Origin: JANNGZ01 sp031404155
GTDB lineage: Bacteria > Pseudomonadota > Gammaproteobacteria > Burkholderiales > Burkholderiaceae_C
DNA length: 10,682 nucleotides
Direction: 5' to 3'
NCBI GenBank assembly: GCA_031404155.1
Contig: JANNGZ010000079.1
Location: 1-10,682 of the forward strand
Shown here piece by piece: positions 1 through 5,840 of this stretch; the first letter of the stretch is position 1, and the number at the start of each line of letters is the position of its first letter. Below the pieces are notes generated by a model. The model was not told the origin of the DNA. It saw only the letters and a list, made by a program, of their open reading frames with translations, and searched no databases. A program made the position numbers and the translations under genes.

Positions 1-1789
1 TCCGTGGCCGGTGCAGCAGGATGAAGCGTGGCGCGCCGCCGGCCTCCACCGGGTAGCGCTGGTTGAGTTCGCCGATCTTCTGCGTCGCAGCCGCGAGCAG
101 CGTGTCGTCGCCCGGCGCCTGCGCCGTGTCGGCGTCGGTGAAGTCGCTGAGCAGCGCGAACTGCGCGTGGCGCTCGGGGTTGGCCAGGTGGTGCAGCTGC
201 AAACGGTGCACTAGCTCGTCGGTGGATTCGGCGTCGGTCAACATCGCCGGCACCACCACCAGCACCCGGTGTTCCGGCGGTATGCCGCTGGCCAGCGCCA
301 GGCGGGGAAGATGTTTCGGCCGCACCGATTCGCTGATCAGCCGATTGATCACCGCCACCATCGCCTCCGAGGCGGGGAAGCTCATCAACACCGCTGCCAG
401 CACGATCAGCCACGGCGCTGCCCCGCCAACGCCGGTGGCAGCTCCGGTGCCGCCAGAGCCGACCCCGGCGCGCACCAGCAGCCAGGCCAGCAGGCCGACC
501 GTGCTCAGCAGCAGCAAACCCAGGTAGCTGGGCAGGGCGACGCGGCGCAGCAGCGAGCGCCAAGGGTAGGTGGCCAGGGCCGAGGCGCTGAACAGCGCGC
601 CCGCGGTCAAACCCAAGGCACGCAGCAGCGCCGGCCGGCCCGGGCCGCGCAGCCAATGGCTGGCCACCGCGGTACGGTTGTCGGGGCTCGGGTTGGACCG
701 CATGAGCTCAAGCAGGGTCTGCCCCACCGCCACCTCGCTGCGGCTGCTGCGCTTGGCCAGCACTTCGATGCCATGCAATGTCTGGTCGCGGGTGGCGGGG
801 TGTTCGGCCTCGAACAGCGGCGCGCTCAGCATCAGGCGCATCAGCGTGCTGGTGCGCGCGACGATGTCGCTCCAGTCGGCGTCGCCGATGGCGCGCAGCG
901 AGGTCACCGCGTTGCTCACGCTCAGGTTGTCGGCGGTCTGGTCGGCGCGCTGCTGGGCCTGCATCGCCGCCACGTCGGGCAGCGCGCTGGTCAGCCACTC
1001 GCGGTGGCCCGCGGTGTCGCCGGTGGTCGAGCCGCGGTCTTGCAGGCGCTGCGCCATCTGGGCCAGGAAAACGCGCCCGACGCCGCGCTGGTTGAGCAGC
1101 GCGAGCAGGCGGTCCAGAGAGGCCAGGCTGAGCGACTCGATGCGGTCGCAGCACAGGTTGGCCACTTCGCGCGCGGCCTTGTTGGTGGCCACCCGTTCGG
1201 CGAGGCGGCGCAGGTTTTCGATCAGCACCACGCGCAGCGTGGTCGGCAAGGCCCACATCTCGCCGAGATTGAGTTCGCGCGCTTCCTGGTAGGCGCCGAG
1301 GAACTGCGTCAGCAGCGCATCGTCGAAGGCGCCGTCGGTGTGCGCCACGAAAGCCCAGGCCACGCCGTACACGCGCGGCAGGCCGGCCAGCGGTTCGTCG
1401 AGCAGCACCGGCAGGGCGCGAAAGTAGCTGCGCGGCAGGCCCTCGTGAATTTCCTTGAGCTGCGCGTCGATGATGTGAAAGTTGTCGAGCAGCCATTCCG
1501 CTGCCGGGCTGATGTCGTAGCCGGTGCTGGCCTGCACGCCGATGTAGCGGTGAGCCTCGCGCAGCGTTCGGATGTTGCTGCGCAGACGCGGAAAGAAGGT
1601 CGGTGCGCGCGGGCTGGCCCGCGCCGCGCGGTGCGTCTCGCCCAGGCTCTGGCCATGCTGCGCAAAACGCTGCAGGCCGAAGATCTCGGAGCGGATCGGC
1701 GGCTGCACCGAGCCGCGCGCGCCGTCAAGGATGTCGCGCAGCCCCTGGGGTGCGTCCGGTAGCAGGCGCAGCAACTCGGCTTGCGCCAT
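1..1789 (-). CDS. ndvB: Cyclic beta-1,2-glucan synthase, NdvB family (N-terminal part, cut by the window edge)
   Basis: The minus-strand frame is open from ATG 1789-1787 to base 1, giving about 596 residues without a stop. Family members run to roughly 2,800 residues, so most of the protein lies outside. Residues 91-108 read YDISPAAEWLLDNFHIID, followed by LPRVYGVAWAFVAHTDG (138-154), both typical of the NdvB N-terminus. Later come a VSNAVTSLR stretch, two or three hydrophobic segments at about 395-480, and the start of the glycosyltransferase region (VLVVVPAMLTD about 508-518; FALLSDFTDAD about 542-552). Known role of the family: an inner-membrane enzyme polymerising UDP-glucose into cyclic glucan for the periplasm, linked to osmotic adaptation and host interaction. 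The start is the only ATG after an in-frame TGA at 1808-1810; an AAGG lies 5 bases upstream. The left end of a repeat element lies 8 bp upstream of the ATG, so the native leader may be altered. Confidence 0.9.
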   Translation of the reverse strand, partial: MAQAELLRLLPDAPQGLRDILDGARGSVQPPIRSEIFGLQRFAQHGQSLGETHRAARASPRAPTFFPRLRSNIRTLREAHRYIGVQASTGYDISPAAEWLLDNFHIIDAQLKEIHEGLPRSYFRALPVLLDEPLAGLPRVYGVAWAFVAHTDGAFDDALLTQFLGAYQEARELNLGEMWALPTTLRVVLIENLRRLAERVATNKAAREVANLCCDRIESLSLASLDRLLALLNQRGVGRVFLAQMAQRLQDRGSTTGDTAGHREWLTSALPDVAAMQAQQRADQTADNLSVSNAVTSLRAIGDADWSDIVARTSTLMRLMLSAPLFEAEHPATRDQTLHGIEVLAKRSSRSEVAVGQTLLELMRSNPSPDNRTAVASHWLRGPGRPALLRALGLTAGALFSASALATYPWRSLLRRVALPSYLGLLLLSTVGLLAWLLVRAGVGSGGTGAATGVGGAAPWLIVLAAVLMSFPASEAMVAVINRLISESVRPKHLPRLALASGIPPEHRVLVVVPAMLTDAESTDELVHRLQLHHLANPERHAQFALLSDFTDADTAQAPGDDTLLAAATQKIGELNQRYPVEAGGAPRFILLHRPR

Positions 1790-1797
1790 GCCGGCCT

Positions 1798-2067
1798 TAG
1801 GGCCTGTTCAGGCCAAATGCGTGTCCACGCCGGGCACTGGCCGGGTGCCAGGCTAGGCGCACGCGAGGAAGTGTGCTCAATGCACACGACGAGTGGGCAA
1901 CGACGCATGGCGCGCGGCCAGTGCTCGGCCCTTCGGGTGATCCCAGCACGCGCCCGCCCTCGGCGTTGCAAATGCTCGCCGTAGACACCACTACGGCTGC
2001 GCTTTGCGCCTTGATGGCCGGCGTTTGCTGGGGCACGTGAGCACGCATTTGGCCTGAACAGGCCCTA
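1798..2067. mobile_element. 270-bp MITE-like element with 26-bp terminal inverted repeats
   Basis: Bases 1798-1823 and 2042-2067 are perfect 26-bp inverted repeats; the core is GGCCTGTTCAGGCC then AAATGCGTG, and the core itself is nearly palindromic. The ends read TAGGG and CCCTA. No transposase-like reading frame fits inside. Between the repeats, 1942-2033 forms a long imperfect hairpin: CCCAGCA (1942-1948) faces TGCTGGG (2027-2033), and the tip is GCCGTAG (1978-1984), a 6-base loop, then CTACGGC (1991-1997). I see no clear target duplication beyond a possible TA at each end. The size, long perfect ends and lack of coding fit a non-autonomous miniature transposable element. Alternatives are a structured bidirectional terminator or another dispersed repeat family. 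Mobility is inferred; copy number in the genome was not checked. Confidence 0.7.
1978..1997. repeat. Hairpin at the tip of the inverted-repeat element
   Basis: GCCGTAG and CTACGGC form a perfect 7-bp stem around a 6-base loop. It is the innermost part of a longer imperfect stem reaching out to 1942 and 2033. In RNA from either strand this could fold and weaken transcription between the small membrane-protein gene and ndvB; that effect is inferred. Confidence 0.7.
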
Positions 2068-2307
2068 TGAGAAGAGAGACCCGGCGCCGATCAGCAGCAC
2101 CGCCACCACCAGCGTGGTCACGAATCGCGGCGCCATGAATCGGTTGACGGTTTCGACGGCGCGTTGCAGCTTGAACAGGCGGCCGCGCGCGCCGTGGCAC
2201 GAATCCATGTGCTCGCCGAGTTCCGAGAGTTCACCCGGCGAGGTGTGCGCGGCCTCGCCGTAAGACGAGGTGGTCCAGCTCGAAGCGATATTTTGAGGCG
2301 TGGTCAT
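2065..2307 (-). CDS. Small single-span membrane protein, function unknown (end set by repeat element)
   Basis: 80 residues from ATG 2307-2305. A GGAG lies 6 bases upstream, which fixes this start over longer versions whose Arg-rich extensions do not look protein-like. Residues 1-57 are polar, with a Ser/Thr-rich head and a mildly basic helix (RLFKLQRAVETVNRF, 43-57). Residues 61-79 (RFVTTLVVAVLLIGAGSLF) form one membrane span, after which the protein ends at once. I do not recognise the family. The TAG stop (2067-2065) consists of the last three bases of the right inverted repeat of the neighbouring element, so the original C-terminus may have been longer. It is transcribed toward ndvB and, before the element arrived, may have been its close upstream neighbour. 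Confidence 0.72.
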   Translation of the reverse strand: MTTPQNIASSWTTSSYGEAAHTSPGELSELGEHMDSCHGARGRLFKLQRAVETVNRFMAPRFVTTLVVAVLLIGAGSLFS

Positions 2308-2441
2308 GAGCGGCTCCAGTCGCCGGGCGCGTGAACGCCGGACGGCTCGGTGAATCGGGTGTGACATGCGAGGTCTGCGCCGGAACTCCCGGGTAGACAC
2401 CACGCGTGCCGGCACATCGTAAAAAATGACGGACGCCCTGT

Positions 2442-2452
2442 CTGTCGGACAG
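2442..2452. promoter_or_regulatory. Palindrome CTGTCGGACAG, possible regulator site
   Basis: An 11-bp palindrome (CTGTC, central G, GACAG) lies 135 bp upstream of the small membrane-protein start. A TGTAGGAC motif follows at 2465-2472. The symmetry and intergenic position suit a regulator half-site pair, but no known consensus is assigned. Confidence 0.25.
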
Positions 2453-2536
2453 CGCACCTAGCTTTGTAGGACACCTCCTATACGCGCCGGCATCTCGCAC
2501 CGGGTGGGTCGGACCGGACCCGCCACGCCCGGATAC

Positions 2537-2550
2537 CACCAGTGCTGGTG
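2537..2550. promoter_or_regulatory. Palindrome CACCAG-TG-CTGGTG, possible operator
   Basis: A perfect inverted repeat with 6-bp arms and a 2-bp centre lies about 105 bp upstream of the PAS gene. Its size suits a dimeric repressor or activator site. GC-rich DNA yields such palindromes by chance, so the call is weak. Confidence 0.25.
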
Positions 2551-2655
2551 TAACCGATCAGGCTGGGATGTTGGGCAACGAACAGACATGTTCGATCCGC
2601 TGGGCCGACAGTTGCTTCTCTTGCAGCCGTTGCCAGGACAGTGGAGTAGAGCACG

Positions 2656-3285
2656 ATGTTCGAAAGGTTCCAGCGTCTCGCGCACCGGGTGCTGCGGATG
2701 GTACCCACCGAGTTCGGCCTGGATACGCGGCAGGGTCACGCCCACGCCCACGCCCACGCCCAGGCGCTGGTTCATGCGCGGGGCGAGGTTGAGGCCGCGC
2801 CGTCGCCCGATGTCAGCAGCGTGATGAGCCTCAAGTGGCGCTTCCTCGCGGCGCAGGAAAGTGCGCGGCCGGGCTTCATGACGCTGCGGGCGGTTCGCGA
2901 AGGTGGGCAGGTGGTCGACTTCGTCTGGGACTTCGTCAGCGCGGCCGCAGCGCGCATGCTGCACGACGACTGCGCGCAATGCGAAGGCCGGCGCCTGCGC
3001 ACCGTCTTCGCCGGCCACGGCGAGGTGGCCACCTTACTGTTCGAGCAGTACCGGCGTGTCGTCGAAAACGGCGCCGCCGAGGCCACGCAGCAGCTGCACC
3101 GGGTCGACCGCCGGCACGACACTTTCCGTCATGGCGCGGTGCGCCTGGGCGATGGCGTTGCAGTCACCTTGATCAACTTGAGCGCTGGCGCTCGTGCGAC
3201 AGCGCTGGCGGCACAACTCGCTGAGCAGCAGAAGAGTTCGCGCCGCTCGGCGCCGTACCGACCGCTCGCCGGGAACAGCCGCTGA
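2656..3285 (+). CDS. Stand-alone PAS-like sensor-domain protein
   Basis: 209 residues, ATG at 2656, with GGAG 9 bases upstream. Residues about 73-180 read like the PAS folds found before GGDEF or kinase domains in proteobacteria: FMTLRAVREGGQVVDFVWDF (74-93), AAAARML (96-102), GRRL (111-114), LFEQYRRVVENG (128-139) and AVRLGDGVAVTLINLSAGAR (161-180). No output domain follows; the last 30 residues are a polar, basic tail. It could therefore bind a ligand or partner but needs another protein for signalling. The N-terminal part (1-57) is unlike known domains and contains four His-Ala units from four exact CACGCC repeats (2737-2760), a possible metal-binding stretch. A hairpin just after the stop and a 74-bp gap separate it from sodB. 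The PAS call comes from recognised sequence pattern; ligand and role are unknown. Confidence 0.7.
   Translation: MFERFQRLAHRVLRMVPTEFGLDTRQGHAHAHAHAQALVHARGEVEAAPSPDVSSVMSLKWRFLAAQESARPGFMTLRAVREGGQVVDFVWDFVSAAAARMLHDDCAQCEGRRLRTVFAGHGEVATLLFEQYRRVVENGAAEATQQLHRVDRRHDTFRHGAVRLGDGVAVTLINLSAGARATALAAQLAEQQKSSRRSAPYRPLAGNSR
2737..2760 (+). repeat. Four tandem CACGCC units (His-Ala codons)
   Basis: CACGCC is repeated four times exactly, in frame, giving residues 28-35 of the PAS-like protein as alternating His and Ala. Exact hexamer repeats are prone to slippage, which would change the protein by two residues per unit without a frameshift. Confidence 0.95.
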
Positions 3286-3287
3286 CC

Positions 3288-3311
3288 CCGGCGCATCGAA
3301 CCCTGCGCCGG
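3288..3311 (+). terminator. Hairpin after the PAS gene
   Basis: CCGGCGCA (3288-3295) and TGCGCCGG (3304-3311) form a perfect 8-bp stem with an 8-base loop, starting 2 bases after the TGA. There is no T-run, so it may be a weak terminator, or an mRNA-stabilising hairpin between this gene and sodB. Confidence 0.45.
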
Positions 3312-3359
3312 CGCACGGCGCATTCCACCCATAGCCCTAGCCCCGCAAAGGACCCTCTC

Positions 3360-3980
3360 ATGAGCACCGCCCCGATCACCTCCTCCCCCGTGCATGTGCT
3401 GCCGCGCCTGCCCTTTGCCGAGGGCGCGCTGGCGCCGGTGATCTCGGCGCTCACGCTGGGCTTTCACCACGGCAAGCACCACAAAACCTATGTCGAGACG
3501 CTGAACAAGCTGGTGGCCGGTACCGAGTTCGCCGACATGACGCTCGAAGAGACGATCGCCGCCACGGCGGACAAGGCCGACAAGGCGGCGGTGTTCAACA
3601 ACGCCGCCCAAACCTGGAACCACAATTTCTACTGGCAAAGCCTGAAGCCCGGCGGCGGCGGCGAACCACCGGCCGCGCTCAGGACGCTGATGCAGGCCAG
3701 CTTCGGCAGTGCCGACGCCTGCACGGCCGCGCTGGCCAAGGCCGCCACCGAGCGCTTCGGCAGCGGCTGGGCCTGGCTGGTGCTCGATGCCGGCTTGCTC
3801 AAGGTGGTCGACACCTCGAATGCCGACGTGCCGTCGCTGAAAGGCCAAAGGCCGCTGCTCGCGATCGACGTCTGGGAGCATGCCTACTACCTGGACTACC
3901 AGAACCGCCGCGCCGATCATGTAGCGGCGCTGCTCGACAAGCTGATCAACTGGGGCTTCGCGGCGGACAACCTGACGTAG
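3360..3980 (+). CDS. sodB: Superoxide dismutase, iron type
   Basis: 206 residues, close to the usual ~195 for the family. ATG 3360 has AGGA 7 bases upstream. The enzyme converts superoxide to hydrogen peroxide and oxygen in the cytoplasm. The four metal ligands are visible by comparison with E. coli SodB: H36 (in FHHGKHHKTYV), H88 (in QTWNHNFYW), D170 and H174 (in IDVWEHAYYLDY). Q84, in the NNAAQTWNH context, is the glutamine position typical of iron rather than manganese enzymes. A short N-terminal extension (MSTAPITSSP) precedes the usual start of the fold; it has no hydrophobic core, so export is unlikely. It appears to be a single transcription unit, with hairpins on both sides. No iron-regulator box was recognised upstream. 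Confidence 0.96.
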   Translation: MSTAPITSSPVHVLPRLPFAEGALAPVISALTLGFHHGKHHKTYVETLNKLVAGTEFADMTLEETIAATADKADKAAVFNNAAQTWNHNFYWQSLKPGGGGEPPAALRTLMQASFGSADACTAALAKAATERFGSGWAWLVLDAGLLKVVDTSNADVPSLKGQRPLLAIDVWEHAYYLDYQNRRADHVAALLDKLINWGFAADNLT

Positions 3981-3992
3981 CCGCCGCTGGGG

Positions 3993-4015
3993 GCCGGACC
4001 CGCGCCCGGTCCGGC
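3993..4015. terminator. Hairpin between sodB and the convergent gene
   Basis: GCCGGACC (3993-4000) pairs perfectly with GGTCCGGC (4008-4015) around a 7-base loop, 13 bases after the sodB stop. The convergent gene stops at 4046, so the hairpin could serve both directions. No T-run follows. Confidence 0.5.
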
Positions 4016-4045
4016 AGGCCCGGGTCTGCAAGGTCGGGTCTACGT

Positions 4046-4537
4046 CTAGCAGGCTGATTCGTCGGGGTGCGGCACCGCGCCACCCAGCGCGCGGGTGTCG
4101 CTCGCCGGGGTCACCGCGCGCAGATGCTCGGCACGGTCGAGCATGCCCAGCATTCGCGTCGCTGCGTGGGTTGTCGGGCGGTGCGCGGTGAAGCCGGGGC
4201 GCGGCCGGATGTAAGCCGCCATCTCGCGCGCCAACTCGCGCTCGCGGTCCGAGGCTTGGGCGAGCAAGGAAACGACCAGGCTCTCCAGCGCGATCACTCG
4301 GATGCGCAACTGGTCCATCTCGGCAGCGCTGGTGGCGCGGACCTTCCACAGGTGGCCAGCGTCCGAGACGAACTCCTGCGCTGTGGGTTCGCCGCCGCGG
4401 CGGAGTTCCTGGCCCTCGAACGGCGGCGAACCGCGCGGCGGCCAGTTGGGGAGGTCCTGTCGAGCATCTGCCGCGGCGCGCATGTGCTCAAGGCCAGCTG
4501 GCGCCTCAGTTCGAACGGCGTTTCGATGTCGTCTCAT
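4046..4537 (-). CDS. Hypothetical protein with a coiled-coil segment
   Basis: 163 residues from ATG 4537-4535, with GAGG 6 bases upstream; a longer in-frame version reaching 4696 has an Arg/His-rich head that does not look coding. I do not recognise the family. Residues about 1-60 are polar with a proline-rich patch (PNWPPRGSPPFEG, 30-42). Residues 70-110 (from SAAEMDQLRIRVIALE to ELAREMAAYI) form a strong amphipathic helix with heptad-like leucine spacing, suggesting a coiled coil and oligomerisation. The tail (140-163) is polar and ends in Cys. No signal peptide or membrane span is seen, so it is probably cytoplasmic. It converges on sodB. A real gene is likely, but the start could be further in. 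Confidence 0.55.
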   Translation of the reverse strand: MRRHRNAVRTEAPAGLEHMRAAADARQDLPNWPPRGSPPFEGQELRRGGEPTAQEFVSDAGHLWKVRATSAAEMDQLRIRVIALESLVVSLLAQASDRERELAREMAAYIRPRPGFTAHRPTTHAATRMLGMLDRAEHLRAVTPASDTRALGGAVPHPDESAC

Positions 4538-4899
4538 GAGATGCCTCGCATGCGCTCGATTGAATTCAAGAGACGAGCTTGCGGCGCGGCCTCGGCTGCG
4601 GTCTGTGCGATGGACAACAAATCGCGCAAGGCGGTGAGCACGCTGCGGTGTCGTGCCCGCGTCTGAGCGCTCCGCGCAAGTGCCGCGCGGGTTCACGCGG
4701 CTTCAAGCGTCGGTACGTAGGAGATCGACTACCGCGTCAAGCGACGCAATCCGCTGTGCGCCTCGTGTCGGGCTTCCGATACTCGGTTCAAGCTGGCCTG
4801 CATTCAGCAAGGCCCGCAGCGCACGCGCGGCGCAGGCGCCAATGCCGCGCAAGGCACATGCACCACTCAAGCCGGGCGCGCACTTTCCTGGAGACCCTC
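4538..4899. other. Divergent intergenic region, 362 bp
   Basis: No convincing gene is visible. Open frames here give Arg/Ala/Cys-rich translations typical of non-coding GC-rich DNA. A small inverted repeat (GCCGCG 4682-4687, CGCGGC 4696-4701) is present. Promoters for the flanking divergent genes are expected, but none is clear enough to call. Confidence 0.5.
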
Positions 4900-5247
4900 A
4901 TGTTGCAACCGTCGATGACCGCCGCCCTGGCCCTCTGTGTACTGGCCCTCGCGGCCTGCGAGAAACGTCCGTCCAACCCACCGGTGCCGCAAACCGGATT
5001 GGGCGTGCCTGCGTTGGAAAAACCGGCGCTGCCCGCGGTGCCCTCGCGGGCCGACCCGTCGGTGCCGTCCGCGGCCAGCGTGGTCACACCGCCGCAAGGG
5101 GCCACCGCCAAGGACGCCACCGGGGCTCGGCCGAGCGGCAACCTCACCCGCGCTGAGGAGTCCAGCGCGATGCCGATGTCGGGGCAGGTCAACAACCATT
5201 CGACGCCGAACGCACAAACGCCGACACGCGCGGCCAGCGCGCCTTGA
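4900..5247 (+). CDS. Small proline/alanine-rich lipoprotein
   Basis: 115 residues from ATG 4900, with GGAG 6 bases upstream. Residues 6-19 are a hydrophobic signal helix ending in a lipobox, LAAC, with C20 as the expected lipidated residue. The mature part is short, low in complexity, rich in Pro, Ala, Ser and Thr, and probably unfolded (for example PVPQTGLGVPALEKPALPAV, 28-47). It is predicted to be membrane-anchored and to face the periplasm. I do not recognise a functional family. A longer in-frame version starting at 4579 lacks protein-like sequence ahead of the signal peptide. The next gene is convergent, and a hairpin lies between them. Confidence 0.72.
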   Translation: MLQPSMTAALALCVLALAACEKRPSNPPVPQTGLGVPALEKPALPAVPSRADPSVPSAASVVTPPQGATAKDATGARPSGNLTRAEESSAMPMSGQVNNHSTPNAQTPTRAASAP

Positions 5248-5275
5248 GCGGGTGGGGCGCGCGGTAACCCGACCG

Positions 5276-5306
5276 ACCCTCGCGCGCCACCAAGGCGCGT
5301 GAGGGT
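5276..5306. terminator. Bidirectional hairpin between two convergent lipoprotein genes
   Basis: ACCCTCGCGCGCC (5276-5288) pairs with GGCGCGTGAGGGT (5294-5306) around loop ACCAA; 12 of 13 pairs are Watson-Crick and one is G-T. It lies between stops at 5247 and 5318, where a shared terminator is expected. The T-tract is missing. Confidence 0.65.
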
Positions 5307-5317
5307 TCGAGACCTTG

Positions 5318-5587
5318 TCAGGTCAGCGGTTGCGGGTCTTCGGTCTCGTCGGGCGGTACGGCGAAGGTGGCATCGACGGTCAGCGGTTCGCTGGTGTCGT
5401 CGCTTGCGCTCAAGCTCGCGAGGTAGCCGACAAACGCGGTGCTGCTGGCGCCCGCGCTGCCCGGCACCACGGTGCTGGCCACCGGCGGTGCGACCGGATC
5501 GTCGCTGCCGCCGCCGTCAAAACACCCGGCCAGGCCCAGGGCCGCGGCCAGCGCTGCTGCCAGGCCCAAATTTCGTGTGATCTTCAT
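5318..5587 (-). CDS. Small acidic lipoprotein of a conserved but uncharacterised type
   Basis: 89 residues from ATG 5587-5585. AAGGA lies 8 bases upstream and is preceded by a strong leader hairpin. Residues 1-21 are a signal peptide (MKITRNLGLAAALAAALGLAG) with a lipobox LAGC and lipidation at C22. The mature part has an acidic linker (DGGGSDD), a conserved-looking segment SSTAFVGYLASLSASDDTSE (48-67) followed by PLTV, and ends in acidic repeats of the form EP or DPQPLT. Short proteins with the same layout (signal, SxxFxxYL, then TSEPL) are familiar to me from Burkholderiales genomes as hypothetical proteins, with no known function. It is expected to be anchored in the cell envelope. A longer open frame back to 5842 is not protein-like. 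Confidence 0.78.
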   Translation of the reverse strand: MKITRNLGLAAALAAALGLAGCFDGGGSDDPVAPPVASTVVPGSAGASSTAFVGYLASLSASDDTSEPLTVDATFAVPPDETEDPQPLT

Positions 5588-5609
5588 TTGCAGATTCCTT
5601 TGCGGTTCG

Positions 5610-5634
5610 GCCCGCCGCGGAGATCGCGGCGGGC
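5610..5634 (-). promoter_or_regulatory. Perfect 10-bp hairpin in the leader of the lipoprotein gene
   Basis: GCCCGCCGCG (5610-5619) and CGCGGCGGGC (5625-5634) form a perfect, very GC-rich stem with a 5-base loop. The near edge is 22 bases upstream of the ATG at 5587 and close to its ribosome binding site. It could stabilise the mRNA, tune translation, or terminate transcription arriving from upstream. The stem is certain; its function is inferred. Confidence 0.6.
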
Positions 5635-5840
5635 AATTTCTGATCCTGCCCCTCGGCCCTATACGCAGCCCGGAGCCTGGCGGACGCATTGCGCTCCTCG
5701 CGGGGGCGTACAGCTCGCGGCGCTGCGGCTGTGTGGGCTGGCGTACAGACGCTCGATGTGGGCCTTCTGCACACTGCGGCCCGGCGGATCGACGGCAACA
5801 ACGGTGAAGCCGCTTCAACAATCCTGCTCCCGGGACGGAC

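Larger units (their letters stand above)
2308..2655. other. Divergent intergenic region, 348 bp
   Basis: This region separates the minus-strand membrane-protein gene from the plus-strand PAS gene. No convincing coding frame is visible. It should hold promoters for both sides, but I could not pick a clear -35/-10 pair. It contains two short palindromes, listed separately, and an A-run (2421-2426). Confidence 0.6.

Noticed and set aside
269..1762. 497-residue plus-strand open frame
   Set aside because: Its translation is rich in Gln, His, Arg and Ala with no domain, and it lies opposite a clear NdvB coding frame; it is an antisense shadow.
1309..1971. 220-residue minus-strand open frame
   Set aside because: It crosses the left end of the repeat element and reads out of frame with ndvB, with Arg/Cys-rich sequence.
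3129..4349. 406-residue minus-strand open frame
   Set aside because: It is antisense to sodB and part of the PAS gene, and its composition is not protein-like.
4579..4899. N-terminal extension of the lipoprotein gene
   Set aside because: The extension is Arg/Cys-rich and would bury the signal peptide; ATG 4900 has its own ribosome site.
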